Made by a program: the position numbers and the translations under genes
Notes under the pieces: model-generated
What the model was told of the DNA's origin: nothing
Database searches by the model: none
What the model saw: the letters and a program-made list of their open reading frames with translations, nothing else
From: Planctomycetaceae bacterium
Lineage (GTDB): Bacteria; Planctomycetota; Planctomycetia; Planctomycetales; Planctomycetaceae
Assembly (NCBI GenBank): GCA_021732975.1
Contig: JAKFWC010000024.1
Location: 1 to 64,000, forward strand
Reading direction: 5' to 3'
Length of the DNA stretch: 64,000 nt
Shown here: piece after piece, positions 26,799-36,167 of the stretch
Layout: each line of letters begins with the position of its first letter
Numbering within the stretch: position 1 is the first letter of the stretch

Positions 26799-27785
26799 AT
26801 GCCTCGGGTGCTTTGTACGGCTCTGAACACGCAAACCGGCCCCCATTTTCCGCTCCTCGAAGCCGCCGGGTTTGAAGTCGCCGCGGTCCCTCTCGAAGAG
26901 AGTGTTTACGACCCCGCGGCATTGCTCAAGTGGGTGAAAGGCTTTGACGCGATCATCGCCGGATCGGAACCGTGGCCGCGGTCGGTGATTGCCGCTGTGC
27001 CCGAAGTCCGTGTGCTGTCCCGGACGGGCGTCGGGTTTGATGCCATCGACATGGCGGCTTGCGACGATCACGGCGTCGTTGTCGCCACCACGCCGGGAGT
27101 AAATCATCACGCGGTCGCCGAGCACACAATGGCGCTGCTCTTCGGTTGTGGCCGCGGCTTCCCGAAGCGCGATGCGGTGGTGCGAACGGGGACTTGGGAA
27201 CGGTTCTCGACACCGCGAATTATGGGACAAACGCTGGGGATTGTCGGGCTCGGCCGGATCGGTCGCGCTGTGGCCACCCGGGCAGCCGGGGTGGGGATGA
27301 AATTGCTGGCGTACGATCCGTATCCCCCGCTGGAATTCGCCGACCAATGGAACGTGACGTTCTGCTCACTGGATGAACTGCTGGCACGGTCGGACTACGT
27401 CACGCTGCATTTGCCGGTGTCGCCCGAAACAAAGAACATCATTAATGCCAGGACACTGGGATTAATGAAGCCGGGATCGATTCTCATCAACACAGCCCGC
27501 GGTGCGCTCGTGGATGAAATCGCCCTGGAAGCGGCACTGAGGAGTGGTCATCTGCGCGGGGCGGGGTTGGATGTGTTCCAGATTGAACCGCTGCCTCTCA
27601 ATAGCCCGTTGCTGAAGTTGGACAATGTCCTCACCAGCGGGCATGTCGCGGGGTTGGATAACGAATCGCAGCACGACACCCTGGTGATGGCCGCGGACAC
27701 GATTATTCAACTCCACAGCGGGAACTGGCCCGCGGAGCGCGTCCGCAACCTCGCGAGAGTGAAGAACTGGAAGTGGATTCGGTAG
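26799..27785 (+). CDS. D-2-hydroxyacid dehydrogenase (phosphoglycerate dehydrogenase-like)
   Basis: A 328-residue NAD-dependent dehydrogenase. The nucleotide motif GLGRIGRA is at 150-157 with the acidic end Asp173, and the catalytic Arg234 (NTARGALVDE), Glu263 (QIEPLP) and His282 (SGHVAG) are all present. The layout matches the catalytic and NAD domains of 3-phosphoglycerate dehydrogenase without the C-terminal ACT domain. It may be a SerA-like enzyme or act on another 2-hydroxyacid. serC is nearby but separated by three genes, one on the other strand. ATG at 26799 has CCAAGGAAG just upstream. Confidence 0.9.
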   Translation: MPRVLCTALNTQTGPHFPLLEAAGFEVAAVPLEESVYDPAALLKWVKGFDAIIAGSEPWPRSVIAAVPEVRVLSRTGVGFDAIDMAACDDHGVVVATTPGVNHHAVAEHTMALLFGCGRGFPKRDAVVRTGTWERFSTPRIMGQTLGIVGLGRIGRAVATRAAGVGMKLLAYDPYPPLEFADQWNVTFCSLDELLARSDYVTLHLPVSPETKNIINARTLGLMKPGSILINTARGALVDEIALEAALRSGHLRGAGLDVFQIEPLPLNSPLLKLDNVLTSGHVAGLDNESQHDTLVMAADTIIQLHSGNWPAERVRNLARVKNWKWIR

Positions 27786-27795
27786 AGACAATTCC

Positions 27796-27860
27796 GCGCT
27801 TGTGCTTTGCAGACGACAAAGTGATCAACGTCGACTTGGGATTCTGCAAAGCGTAAGCGC
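27796..27860. repeat. Inverted repeat of the TCGCTTGCGCTTTGCAGA family
   Basis: Arms GCGCTTGTGCTTTGCAGA (27796-27813) and TCTGCAAAGCGTAAGCGC (27843-27860) pair with two mismatches around 29 bases, 10 bp past the dehydrogenase stop. The arms are diverged but the pairing is kept. Confidence 0.85.
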
Positions 27861-28072
27861 AGCCAACCCGAAAACCGCTCTTTCCCCAGTTCGCCGGATT
27901 TGTTACACGGAAGAGGGAAAACTCGTCGACTGTGCGGATCGTGAACGGATTCCGAGCACGCACAACGAGTTCACGGGGGGCGTTGGCGGGGGCTGACGAG
28001 AATGGGGTGAAGGCATTTCTCCCCGGAAATCGTGCAGTTTTTCGTTGATACCCGGCACAAGGAGGCGCCGGT

Positions 28073-29803
28073 GTGAGAAATCGATTGCGAACCGTCGTGT
28101 GGCGCGAGCTGCCGTTTTCCGCACGGCGAGCCATCCTTGGGTCCGTCCGCGCACTCGACGACTTTGAACGCGCCGTGATTTACTTCTGGCGGAATCTCTA
28201 TTACTCCCCGGCCTGGTTGTTCGTCGCAATCTCCGGATCCGTGGGCATCGTTCTGACGATCCTGCTCTTCATGAGTTTGTCGAAGGAACTGATGGCCCGG
28301 GCAGAAGGTCGCACTGCCCTGCAACGTATTGAAGTCGCCGACCTCGACCCAACTTTGCCGCCCCGATGGGACACGCGGTTGTGTCTGGAGAACGGCTCCC
28401 TCGCCGCGGTGCCGTATGATGCCGAGTTCGCATTCGGACGTTCCTTACCGCCATTGCGTGTTTCGCGGCCCGTCGAACCGCCGCCGGTCCGTGAATCCGT
28501 TGCCATTGCGCCCTCGCTACCGGCAGAGCCACCGCGTCTCGCTCCGCCGCGACTGGAACCATACGTCGAAATGTTGCGGCAGCCGCAGGAGCCGGTCATT
28601 CGCCCGGAAATCCTCACCGCCCGCAGCGAACTGGAAGAACTGAATCTGCGCGATGTCACCCGTCAGCCCGATGGCTGGGATGAAGGGCGGAATCATCCGC
28701 TTGTCGCCAAGAAAGCCCCGCCAGCGTATGCCGGTGATCCCGATTTGAATGTCGCTATTCCCGAAGACGAAGATGTGTGGTCCGATCTGACAGCCTGGCC
28801 GAACCGGGCTGAAATCGGTATGCGGATCGAATTGCACGCCCCGGAACAGGCTGCGGTCGGACAAGCGGGTCGCTCGCACGTGCTGATTCGCAACGATGGC
28901 GAGGACACGATTCACCGCATCGAGTTAAGAGAATCGCTACCGCTGTTGCCACTGGTCACCGGCGCAACGCCGGAAGCGCGCCTGCGCGACAATCTGATTG
29001 ATCGCGAATTCCGCCGTTTGCGTCCGAACCGCGAGCGGAATCTGAGTTTGGCGTGGTTCGCACGCGAGAACGGCGACTATCACCACGAAGCCCAGGTGCT
29101 TGCCGAAACCGTGGTCTCGGCGACCGTGCTGGTGGAAGCCGGTGCGCAGCCGAGGACCGTCGAACCCGATCCGATCGCCGAAGAGCCGGTGGAAGTGCTC
29201 ATCACTCCGGAACCGCGACGGGCTCCGGAACCTCGGCCCGAACCTGTTCGGGTCCGTCCACCGAGGCCAGTCCCTGCCGAACCCGCTCCCGCCGAGGAAT
29301 CCGATCCGGCTCCGATGGTCGCCCCGCCCCCGACGACCGTGACGATTCCCCCACGACGAAGAGACCCGATCCCAGCCGTTGCCTGTCGCGTGAAACCTAC
29401 GTCGACGGTCAAGCTTAATGAAGTCGTCGAACTCAAGGTCGAGGTGCAGAACACCGGGGAAACACCGCTGCACAATGTGCGGATCTGGGCCGATGTGCCC
29501 CAGTCACTGCGCCATCGTCACGGCACGAAACTGGAATACCCGGTGGGGAAACTTGATCCCGGTCAGGTGCATCACTCGGTGCTGCGCGTTGTCGGTGAAA
29601 AAGCGGGGGCAGCGGTGGCGGCGTTCCGTGTGGTGAGCGACGAAAACATTCGCGCCGACGCGAAAGGACAAGTCGCGGTGACGGCCCCGAAGCCCGTGAA
29701 ATCCACGCCCATTGCCAAGCCCGCGAAACCCGTCCTGACGACACCAACGTGTCCGTGCGAATGTCAGAACTCGCAAGTGACTTGGGCAGGGTATGAGTTT
29801 TAA
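28073..29803 (+). CDS. Membrane-anchored protein with DUF11-like repeats
   Basis: A 576-residue protein. Residues 1-45 are basic and probably cytoplasmic, 46-72 (WLFVAISGSVGIVLTILLFM) form one membrane helix, and the rest is probably extracytoplasmic. A Pro/Arg-rich region (about 120-190) is followed by a DUF11/CARDB-like beta-sandwich (about 245-360, IELHAPEQAAVGQAGRSHV). A second Pro/Glu-rich linker leads to another such domain (about 440-550, VKLNEVVELKVEVQNTGETP). The end CPCECQNSQ holds three Cys residues. These domains are common in planctomycete surface proteins. The start is GTG at 28073 with GGAGG seven bases upstream. Confidence 0.8.
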   Translation: MRNRLRTVVWRELPFSARRAILGSVRALDDFERAVIYFWRNLYYSPAWLFVAISGSVGIVLTILLFMSLSKELMARAEGRTALQRIEVADLDPTLPPRWDTRLCLENGSLAAVPYDAEFAFGRSLPPLRVSRPVEPPPVRESVAIAPSLPAEPPRLAPPRLEPYVEMLRQPQEPVIRPEILTARSELEELNLRDVTRQPDGWDEGRNHPLVAKKAPPAYAGDPDLNVAIPEDEDVWSDLTAWPNRAEIGMRIELHAPEQAAVGQAGRSHVLIRNDGEDTIHRIELRESLPLLPLVTGATPEARLRDNLIDREFRRLRPNRERNLSLAWFARENGDYHHEAQVLAETVVSATVLVEAGAQPRTVEPDPIAEEPVEVLITPEPRRAPEPRPEPVRVRPPRPVPAEPAPAEESDPAPMVAPPPTTVTIPPRRRDPIPAVACRVKPTSTVKLNEVVELKVEVQNTGETPLHNVRIWADVPQSLRHRHGTKLEYPVGKLDPGQVHHSVLRVVGEKAGAAVAAFRVVSDENIRADAKGQVAVTAPKPVKSTPIAKPAKPVLTTPTCPCECQNSQVTWAGYEF

Positions 29804-29956
29804 TCGCGGGGCGTTTCTGATTGAGCGCCTACGGTGGCGTCCGCGAAGCGCAAGCGAAGAAGCGATTGATTCGTTCAAAACGAAAAAAGGCGACGGTCCC
29901 GAAGGAACACGTCACCTCTTGAGATGTCCATCTCTGTCGTTGTGTGAGAGACTTGC

Positions 29957-29981
29957 CTGGGGGAGTTCAGCACTCCCCCAG
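29957..29981. terminator. Hairpin between convergent genes
   Basis: A 10-bp perfect stem CTGGGGGAGT / ACTCCCCCAG with a 5-base loop, between the DUF11-like gene (+) and the Cys-rich gene (-). There is no clear U-tract on either strand, so a processing role is equally possible. Confidence 0.5.
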
Positions 29982-30066
29982 ACACCGTCTCACGTTCCCG
30001 TCTCGCGTCCGTCGTCGGGTTGCGGCCCGGCGGTGAGGATCGAGGGCGGGTTTATCCTAGCCGAGC

Positions 30067-30549
30067 TTAGTGGCAGCAGCTGGCGGCCGGAGCGGCACAC
30101 GTCGGAGCACAAGCAACCGGAGCGGCACACGTCGGAGCGGCGTTGCAGCAGCTCACGGGAGCACAGCAGCGGTTCTTCTTGCTGAACTTGCCACGGAGAC
30201 CACCGAACATGTCGCGGAGCGACTTCTTCTGCTTACCGCAGCAAGGATTGGTGTTGCAGCAGGTCGGAGCAGGAGCACAGCAGGTCGGAGCGGCAGCGGC
30301 CGGAGCACAGCAGCTCGGAGCAGCGGCAGGAGCGCAAGCAACCGGAGCGGGAGCGGCACAAGCCGGAGCACAAGCGGCCGGAGCGGCACAGGTCGGGGCA
30401 CAAGCCGCAGGAGCGGCACAAGTCGGGGCGGCCGAGCAGCAGCTCGGGGCCGGGGCACAGCAGCTCGCTCGCTTGCCGAACAGGCCGGCATCGGCACTGT
30501 TGAGGCTAGCGAAACACACCAGGGCAGCGGTAATCCAAGCGAACTTCAT
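30067..30549 (-). CDS. Exported Cys/Ala/Pro-rich repeat protein
   Basis: A 160-residue protein. MKFAWITAALVCFASLNSAD with the next Ala is a signal peptide. The mature 139 residues contain 27 cysteines, arranged as CCAPAP, PTCAAPAACAP and similar low-complexity units on both sides of a basic segment (KKSLRDMFGGLRGKFSKK, about 107-124). Similar small Cys-rich exported proteins are abundant in planctomycetes, whose cell walls were classically described as Cys- and Pro-rich; a disulphide-linked envelope role is an inference. AGGAG lies seven bases before the ATG. The opposite strand also reads as a long open frame, but that is a composition effect. Confidence 0.8.
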   Translation of the reverse strand: MKFAWITAALVCFASLNSADAGLFGKRASCCAPAPSCCSAAPTCAAPAACAPTCAAPAACAPACAAPAPVACAPAAAPSCCAPAAAAPTCCAPAPTCCNTNPCCGKQKKSLRDMFGGLRGKFSKKNRCCAPVSCCNAAPTCAAPVACAPTCAAPAASCCH

Positions 30550-30953
30550 CTCAAAACTCCTCGATATCCAAAGCGGTAGGGAACGTGAGGCCCCCGCCAT
30601 CACACATCCAGACACCTCGTCCAGAAGGTTGGCATTAGGACCGGAAGACCTTTGCTTCACTGCCACTAGATTTCGGACAGCGGGGGCTGAAAAGGCTAGG
30701 AAAGATGAAATGATTTCAGAGACTGCTGCCTCTGGGTGAGAGATTAACGCCTGTAACGACTTTGACTCTCCATGGTGACGAATCGCGGGTGGTCCTTGTT
30801 GATGCGATGCACTTTTACGAGGTGTCGAGACCGAGGGATCAGAATTTCTGGGCTGCCGGGCTGTTCCTGTGACCGGTCTGTCTGCCGCGGTAAACTCTTC
30901 CCCACCTTGCACTTTTCATTTTGCATTCATCACTTTGCACTGATTTCCCCGCA

Positions 30954-31883
30954 ATGTTCCCGCGTCTCCTTCAACTGTTTGAAGCCAGCATGCTCCTCCT
31001 CGCAGCAGTGGGACTGCTTCGTCTGCGACCCGTGCTGCGTCACACCACTCTTACCACCGTCTGGCCGTGGGCCTGGGTCGCTTGGACGGCCGCGGTGGTC
31101 GGGTGGGTGTTGCGGATGGCCGGAAGCACGGCTCTCGTCAGCTACATGGACTACTTCACCGCAGTCGCCGTGCTGAGTCCGCCCCTGGCGAGTCTCGGAG
31201 CCCGGCGTCCCACGTGCCGAACGTGGCCGTTCTTCGTGCTGCTGCCGATGTTCGCCGTCCTCTGTTGGCCCGCGCTATCGGTGGGGCTGGCCACGCGGTT
31301 CGCCCGGCCGCTGGAATTAGAAACCCCCGCCGTGGTGATGTACGTCGTCGTGCTCATCATGGCGATGGGGAACTACGCATTCGGTCGATTGGGCCGATCG
31401 GTCGTGATCTTCTCGCTGCTTCTCGCAGGACAGGTCAGCGGCTGGTCGGAACACCTGCTTTTCTTTTGGCCGCCGGAGTTTCAGCGATTCTTCCCCCAGG
31501 CGATCGCGGTCTTGCTGATCTTTGGCTTCCACCAAGTCGCCGAATCCGAATTCGATTCCATGTTCGATGCGGCTTACAACGACCCCGAAGATCGGTTCGA
31601 TGCCACACTGCGAGAATTCGGCGAACTCTATGGCCTCGTCTGGTGGCTGCGTCTGCAAGATCGTCTGAACGTCTTTGCATCGCAACAGAAATGGCCCGTC
31701 CGGTTTGAAGGTCGCCTGTGCAACTGGACGGAACCCGTTACGGAATCACAGCGGGCGGAGATCGAACGCGCGTTCCGCTGGCTCCTCCGCCGCTTCGTCG
31801 ACCCACCGTGGCTCGACGCCCGGCTGCCCTCTCCCGGCACGCCGGTTGCGAAGGAAGCGTTTACGAGTCCGATTGACTCGTGA
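30954..31883 (+). CDS. Multi-pass membrane protein, unknown function
   Basis: A 309-residue protein with about seven hydrophobic segments in its first 200 residues, rich in Trp, followed by a soluble C-terminal domain (about 200-309) with FDSMFDAAYNDPEDRFDATLREFGELYGLVWWLRLQDR. I do not recognise the family. ATG at 30954 is chosen because upstream in-frame codons lack sense. It precedes the PP2C phosphatase gene by 91 bp on the same strand. It might take part in the same signalling or envelope process, but there is no direct evidence. Confidence 0.72.
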   Translation: MFPRLLQLFEASMLLLAAVGLLRLRPVLRHTTLTTVWPWAWVAWTAAVVGWVLRMAGSTALVSYMDYFTAVAVLSPPLASLGARRPTCRTWPFFVLLPMFAVLCWPALSVGLATRFARPLELETPAVVMYVVVLIMAMGNYAFGRLGRSVVIFSLLLAGQVSGWSEHLLFFWPPEFQRFFPQAIAVLLIFGFHQVAESEFDSMFDAAYNDPEDRFDATLREFGELYGLVWWLRLQDRLNVFASQQKWPVRFEGRLCNWTEPVTESQRAEIERAFRWLLRRFVDPPWLDARLPSPGTPVAKEAFTSPIDS

Positions 31884-31974
31884 ACCAGAAGCCAGCACCC
31901 CCGGATGCTCCGAAGCCGCCGGGGGGCTTCCCTGCTGACGGGATGGCAATTTCCCGCGGCTGACGAGACAGTGC

Positions 31975-33294
31975 ATGCTTTCCACGCTCCGTTCCGATTG
32001 TAAGCCGTTCAACGTGGATGAGTCATTCTTACCAACCGACAGCCCGCGCCTCGGCAGCCTCACCCGGCTGCTGGATGTCGCCGTGCAACTGGGTGTCGAG
32101 CATGATCTCGACCGGATTCTCCGGATTGCGACCCAAGGGGTCTGCGATGCCGTGGGTTGCGATCGCGCGAGCCTGTTCCTTGCCGACAACGACAAACGCG
32201 AATTGCTGACGCGCGTGGTCACAGAACTCGAAATCGAGGAGATCCGGCATCCCTTTGATCGAGGCATCATCGGTTGGGTGGCGACCTCACTCGAAGTGCT
32301 GTGCGTTCCCGACCCGCATCAAGACGCCCGCTGGGATTCGTCCGTCGATCGCCGGACCGGCTTTCGGACACAGAACATTCTCGCCGCGCCAATCTTGTCG
32401 GTTCCCGATCGGCGATTGCTCGGAGTCTTGCAGCTCCTCAATAAATCCGTCGGTTTTGATCCGCTCGACGAACGGTTGGTGCAGGCCTTTGCCGCGCATG
32501 TCGCCATCGCACTGGAGCGTTGTCGACTCGAGGACGAAGCCCGACAGCACGAAGCGCTGCGGCAAACGCTGGAAACCGGCCGCAAGATTCAAAGTTCCTT
32601 GTTGCCCGCGGAATTGCCGGCGATTCCCGGATACGAAGTCGCCGCGTGGTGGCAACCCGCGGAGTTCGTCAGCGGCGACTATTACGATTGGTTGCCACAA
32701 GACAACGGCGAATGGAGTTTCGTGATCGGCGATGTCAGCGGCCACGGTCTCGCCGCTGCGCTCTTGATGGCTTCTGTCCGGGCGATGGCCCGCGTGTTAT
32801 CGCAGACGGAGTCTGACCCGAAAGCATTCGTCGAAATCCTGCGGGAAAGCATCGAGCCCGATTTGAGCACCGGCCGCTTCATCACGCTGTTGTGCGTCAC
32901 CATCGATCCGCAATCGCATCAGGCCCGCTTGTGGAATGCCGGGCACGGTCCGGCGTACATCGTCCGCGCGGACAGCGGCACATGCGAGAAAATTGCGGCG
33001 AACAGCATGCCCCTCGGCTTTCCCTGTCTCCCAGGGACATCGACCGCCACAGTGACATCACTCACCCCCGGAGATCTCGTCCTGATGGGAACCGACGGCG
33101 TGATCGAAGTCACCGATGAATCGGGCACGATGTATGGTGTGACGCGATTACTGGAGGCTGTCCGCAAACATCGGCACGCTTCGGTCAGCGAGATCGTGAG
33201 TGCGATCGCTGCCGACGTGCAAGCCTATCATGGTCTACCTGCTCCACCCGATGACACGACACTCGTCATCATCCGCCGACAGCCGCAGGACTGA
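31975..33294 (+). CDS. GAF domain PP2C-type (SpoIIE/RsbU-like) serine phosphatase
   Basis: A 439-residue cytoplasmic signalling protein. A GAF sensor domain spans about 30-185 (DRILRIATQGVCDAVGCDRA, RGIIGWVATS, NILAAPILSVPDRRLLGVLQ). A coiled linker (about 185-210) leads to a PPM/SpoIIE phosphatase domain (about 215-435) with metal-binding acids in VSGDYYDW, IGDVSGHG and MGTDGVIEVTD. Such proteins dephosphorylate anti-anti-sigma factors in partner-switching pathways. No anti-sigma or antagonist gene is adjacent, so the target is unknown. Its last 26 bp overlap the convergent HAD gene. Confidence 0.93.
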   Translation: MLSTLRSDCKPFNVDESFLPTDSPRLGSLTRLLDVAVQLGVEHDLDRILRIATQGVCDAVGCDRASLFLADNDKRELLTRVVTELEIEEIRHPFDRGIIGWVATSLEVLCVPDPHQDARWDSSVDRRTGFRTQNILAAPILSVPDRRLLGVLQLLNKSVGFDPLDERLVQAFAAHVAIALERCRLEDEARQHEALRQTLETGRKIQSSLLPAELPAIPGYEVAAWWQPAEFVSGDYYDWLPQDNGEWSFVIGDVSGHGLAAALLMASVRAMARVLSQTESDPKAFVEILRESIEPDLSTGRFITLLCVTIDPQSHQARLWNAGHGPAYIVRADSGTCEKIAANSMPLGFPCLPGTSTATVTSLTPGDLVLMGTDGVIEVTDESGTMYGVTRLLEAVRKHRHASVSEIVSAIAADVQAYHGLPAPPDDTTLVIIRRQPQD

Positions 33295-33979
33295 GTTCGA
33301 GCCACTGCACCAAATCATGCAAGGACAACAAGCTGTCATCGCTCGACGAAGAATCGCGCCGCAGGCAGAGCGCTTGCCAACCGGCTTGCTTTGGTCCCAT
33401 GACATCGCATTCCACGTCGTCTCCGATCATCAACAACGCCCGGGAATCGACGTTCAATTCATCCGCAACCGCTCGATAAAATAACGGATCGGGCTTTCTC
33501 GCACCGAGCGCGGAGGATACGAAGACGCGGTCGATCCCCGATAATTCGTCCAACCCGTCACAGACACGGGGCAGGCGCTGATCGAAGTTCGACGCCATCG
33601 CGATGCCAAGGCCGCGACGCTTCAGTTCGGTCAGCACCGGAGCGACATCGTCGTAACACCGCCATTGTTGTGGATCGGCGAAGTGCGCCCACAAGTCCTG
33701 AAAGCATGCTTCAGTATTGTTCGCTTCCGGCAAGACGGTTTGCACGATCCACCGCCACCGCGTGATCTCTTCGGCTTCGGAAGTCCGGCCGCGGCGCTCA
33801 GCAGGAAAGCACGACGATTCACTGTCACGAAAAGCTTGACGAAATCGCTGCCGAATCACGTCAACCGGGACAGCAACGCCATACCGTTGCCCCACCGCTG
33901 CGTACGCTTCCGCGACCGTCGGCGATGGCGTGATCAACGTCCCGACGGCATCGAAGACAATCCATTGCGGGCAGGGCAT
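33269..33979 (-). CDS. HAD-superfamily hydrolase
   Basis: A 236-residue HAD protein with the nucleophile Asp10 in FDAVGTLI, Thr/Ser region MASNFD, Lys in GARKPDP and acid pair in MIGDDVECDVMGPKQAGW. The usual second aspartate of motif I (DxDGT) is Val here, a variant found in some HAD-like groups that may lower phosphatase activity or change substrate. ATG at 33979 has GGAG eight bases upstream; a longer open frame to 34039 is less likely. It converges with and overlaps the phosphatase gene. Confidence 0.88.
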   Translation of the reverse strand: MPCPQWIVFDAVGTLITPSPTVAEAYAAVGQRYGVAVPVDVIRQRFRQAFRDSESSCFPAERRGRTSEAEEITRWRWIVQTVLPEANNTEACFQDLWAHFADPQQWRCYDDVAPVLTELKRRGLGIAMASNFDQRLPRVCDGLDELSGIDRVFVSSALGARKPDPLFYRAVADELNVDSRALLMIGDDVECDVMGPKQAGWQALCLRRDSSSSDDSLLSLHDLVQWLELSPAAVGG

Positions 33980-34053
33980 TGCGGTCACTCCGGTAGCGCA
34001 TATCGTACTCATCGGTAGTGAACCGCGGGAGATTGCCATGATTAACGAAGAGA

Positions 34054-34076
34054 CCCAGGGTTAAGAAAACCCTGGG
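34054..34076 (-). terminator. Probable terminator after ftsH
   Basis: A 9-bp perfect stem CCCAGGGTT / AACCCTGGG with a 5-base loop, 43 bp beyond the ftsH stop and upstream of the HAD gene. Confidence 0.55.
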
Positions 34077-34118
34077 CTTCGTGGTGAAATCATTTCGAGT
34101 AGGATCGAAGCGGTCGCT

Positions 34119-36167
34119 TCAACCCGTAACCGTTGTCGGTTCGCTTGCCGGGGGGACTTCCCATGGCGTTCCTTCGGGTTTGTGACCCAGGCCGAGGCCC
34201 GTGCCGGGGGAGAGTTGCGGGCCGGTTTTGTACTGGTCGAGGACATCGCGCAGTTGCGTGGCGTCCATGACTTCCTTTTCCAGAAGATCCCGCGTGAGAT
34301 GCTCCATGGCCTGCCGGCGCGTGTTGAGCACCGTATGGGCGACGGAGTAACCCGTGTCGATGAGGCGTTTGATTTCGAGATCGATCTCGCGGATCGTCTC
34401 TTCGCTGTGAACGTGCTCACCACCGGCGGGCATGGCGCCCATCAGGAACGGTGAACGTTTCATCTCGCTGTAATGGACGCGGCCGAGCTTGGGACTCATC
34501 CCGAATTCGGTGATCATGCGGCGGGCCATGTCGGTCGCGCGTTGCAGATCATTCGAGGCTCCCGTCGAACATTCCTGATAGACGATGTCTTCCGCGGCAA
34601 TCCCGCCCAGCATCACGGCAATGCGATTTTCGAGTTCTGTCCGCGTGACGAGCATGCGATCTTCTTCGGGGCGTTGCAGCGTGTATCCGAGCGCCCCCAT
34701 GCCACGGGGAATGATTGAGACTTTATGCACGGGATCGACGTGTGGCAGCGAACAGGCCACCAGTGCGTGACCGATCTCGTGGTACGCCACGCGCTCTTTT
34801 TCTTCTTCGGAGATGATCCGCGTCTGCTTTTCGAGCCCGGCGATGACGCGTTCGATCCCTTCTTCAAAGTCCGGCATCGTCACGCGAGTCTTGCCCTTCC
34901 GCGCGGCGAGCAACGCTGCTTCGTTGACGAGACTCGCGAGATCGGCCCCCACAAAACCGGGCGTCAACTTGGCGAGGTACTTCAGGTTGACCTCGTCATC
35001 CATTTTGACGCGTGCGGCGTGAACTTTGAGGATCTGTTCGCGACCTTTGATATCGGGCCGGTCGACAATCACATGCCGATCGAAACGACCGGGACGCATC
35101 AAGGCTGGATCGAGTGTTTCCGGACGGTTGGTCGCCGCCATTACAATCACGCTTTGATCGGACGCGAACCCGTCCATTTCGACGAGGAGCGCGTTCAGCG
35201 TTTGATCACGTTCATCGTGGTTGCCCGGGCCGCCTTCACCGCGGCGTTTGCCGATGGCGTCGAGTTCGTCGATGAAAATGATGCTCGGAGCCCGTTGTAC
35301 CGCCTGCGCGAACAAGTCCCGCACGCGCGAGGCCCCGACACCGACAAAGAGTTCGACGAAATCCGAGCCGGACAGACCAAAGAAGGGCACTCCTGCTTCA
35401 CCGGCAACCGCTTTCGCCAGCAGCGTCTTGCCCGTGCCAGGGGGACCAACAAGCAACACGCCGTGCGGAATGCGACCACCGAGCGCCTGATACTTGGCCG
35501 GGGTCCGCAGGAACTCGACGATTTCGCGGAGCTCCTCGACAGCCTCATCAATCCCGGCAACATCGTTGAAGGTGACGCCGAGGTCTTCCTGGGCGTACAT
35601 CTTGCCGCGGCTGCGTCCGAACGACATCGCTGCGCCGGGGCCACCGATCCGTCGCAGGACGAACAGGAACACGCCGAGCGTCAACGCCAGCAGCAGCACG
35701 AACGAAATGTACGGGCTGTAATCGGTATCCGGCGGACCGCCGCCCCAACCCGCGATCGATTGCTTCTGCAGCGCAGCTTCGATGTCAGCCCGAGTCTTAT
35801 CGGACAGCCCCAACAGCCAGACGGTGTACGTTTTCGTTTGTGACTTCGCAGCCGAGGTCTGCCCGGCCGGAGTCGCGGGGGTATTCTGGAAAGTCAGTTT
35901 CTCCGGCGAGAATTTCAGCTCGTAGACGTTCGCCGAGTTCAGTTCGCCCGCTTGCAGTTGCTGCAGGAAAACCTGAGCCGTCAGTGTTTCACCCCGTCGA
36001 CCGCGGCTGCCGAACGAGAAAACCAGCGCCGCCAGGACGACGCCAATCATCAAATACCACAACAGATTTCCCGACGGTGGGCGCTCCGACCGCCGCGGCG
36101 GGAGCGGTTTGCGGGTCGGGGAATCGGAAGAATCGGCATCGTTCGGCCGCGGCTCAGGTGTTGTCAT
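34119..36167 (-). CDS. ftsH: ATP-dependent zinc metalloprotease FtsH
   Basis: A 682-residue membrane-anchored AAA+ protease that degrades membrane and regulatory proteins. After a 34-residue Pro/Arg-rich cytoplasmic tail come TM1 (about 36-54), a periplasmic domain (about 60-150) and TM2 (about 152-172). The AAA module follows, with Walker A GPPGTGKT (241-248), Walker B FIDELD (298-303) and the second region of homology [20 protein letters not shown]. The zinc site is HEIGH at 463-467, with a third ligand expected in the [13 protein letters not shown] region. The full length and intact motifs point to an active enzyme. The ribosome-binding site before ATG 36167 is weak. Confidence 0.97.
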   Translation of the reverse strand: MTTPEPRPNDADSSDSPTRKPLPPRRSERPPSGNLLWYLMIGVVLAALVFSFGSRGRRGETLTAQVFLQQLQAGELNSANVYELKFSPEKLTFQNTPATPAGQTSAAKSQTKTYTVWLLGLSDKTRADIEAALQKQSIAGWGGGPPDTDYSPYISFVLLLALTLGVFLFVLRRIGGPGAAMSFGRSRGKMYAQEDLGVTFNDVAGIDEAVEELREIVEFLRTPAKYQALGGRIPHGVLLVGPPGTGKTLLAKAVAGEAGVPFFGLSGSDFVELFVGVGASRVRDLFAQAVQRAPSIIFIDELDAIGKRRGEGGPGNHDERDQTLNALLVEMDGFASDQSVIVMAATNRPETLDPALMRPGRFDRHVIVDRPDIKGREQILKVHAARVKMDDEVNLKYLAKLTPGFVGADLASLVNEAALLAARKGKTRVTMPDFEEGIERVIAGLEKQTRIISEEEKERVAYHEIGHALVACSLPHVDPVHKVSIIPRGMGALGYTLQRPEEDRMLVTRTELENRIAVMLGGIAAEDIVYQECSTGASNDLQRATDMARRMITEFGMSPKLGRVHYSEMKRSPFLMGAMPAGGEHVHSEETIREIDLEIKRLIDTGYSVAHTVLNTRRQAMEHLTRDLLEKEVMDATQLRDVLDQYKTGPQLSPGTGLGLGHKPEGTPWEVPPASEPTTVTG

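Noticed and set aside
30143..30739. Gly/Ala/Gln-rich open frame opposite the Cys-rich gene
   Set aside because: It reflects the repetitive composition of the Cys-rich gene. The minus-strand reading has a signal peptide and a good ribosome-binding site, and this one does not.
34725..35843. A 372-codon open frame antisense to ftsH
   Set aside because: It lies inside a confident ftsH and has no signal, start context or motif.
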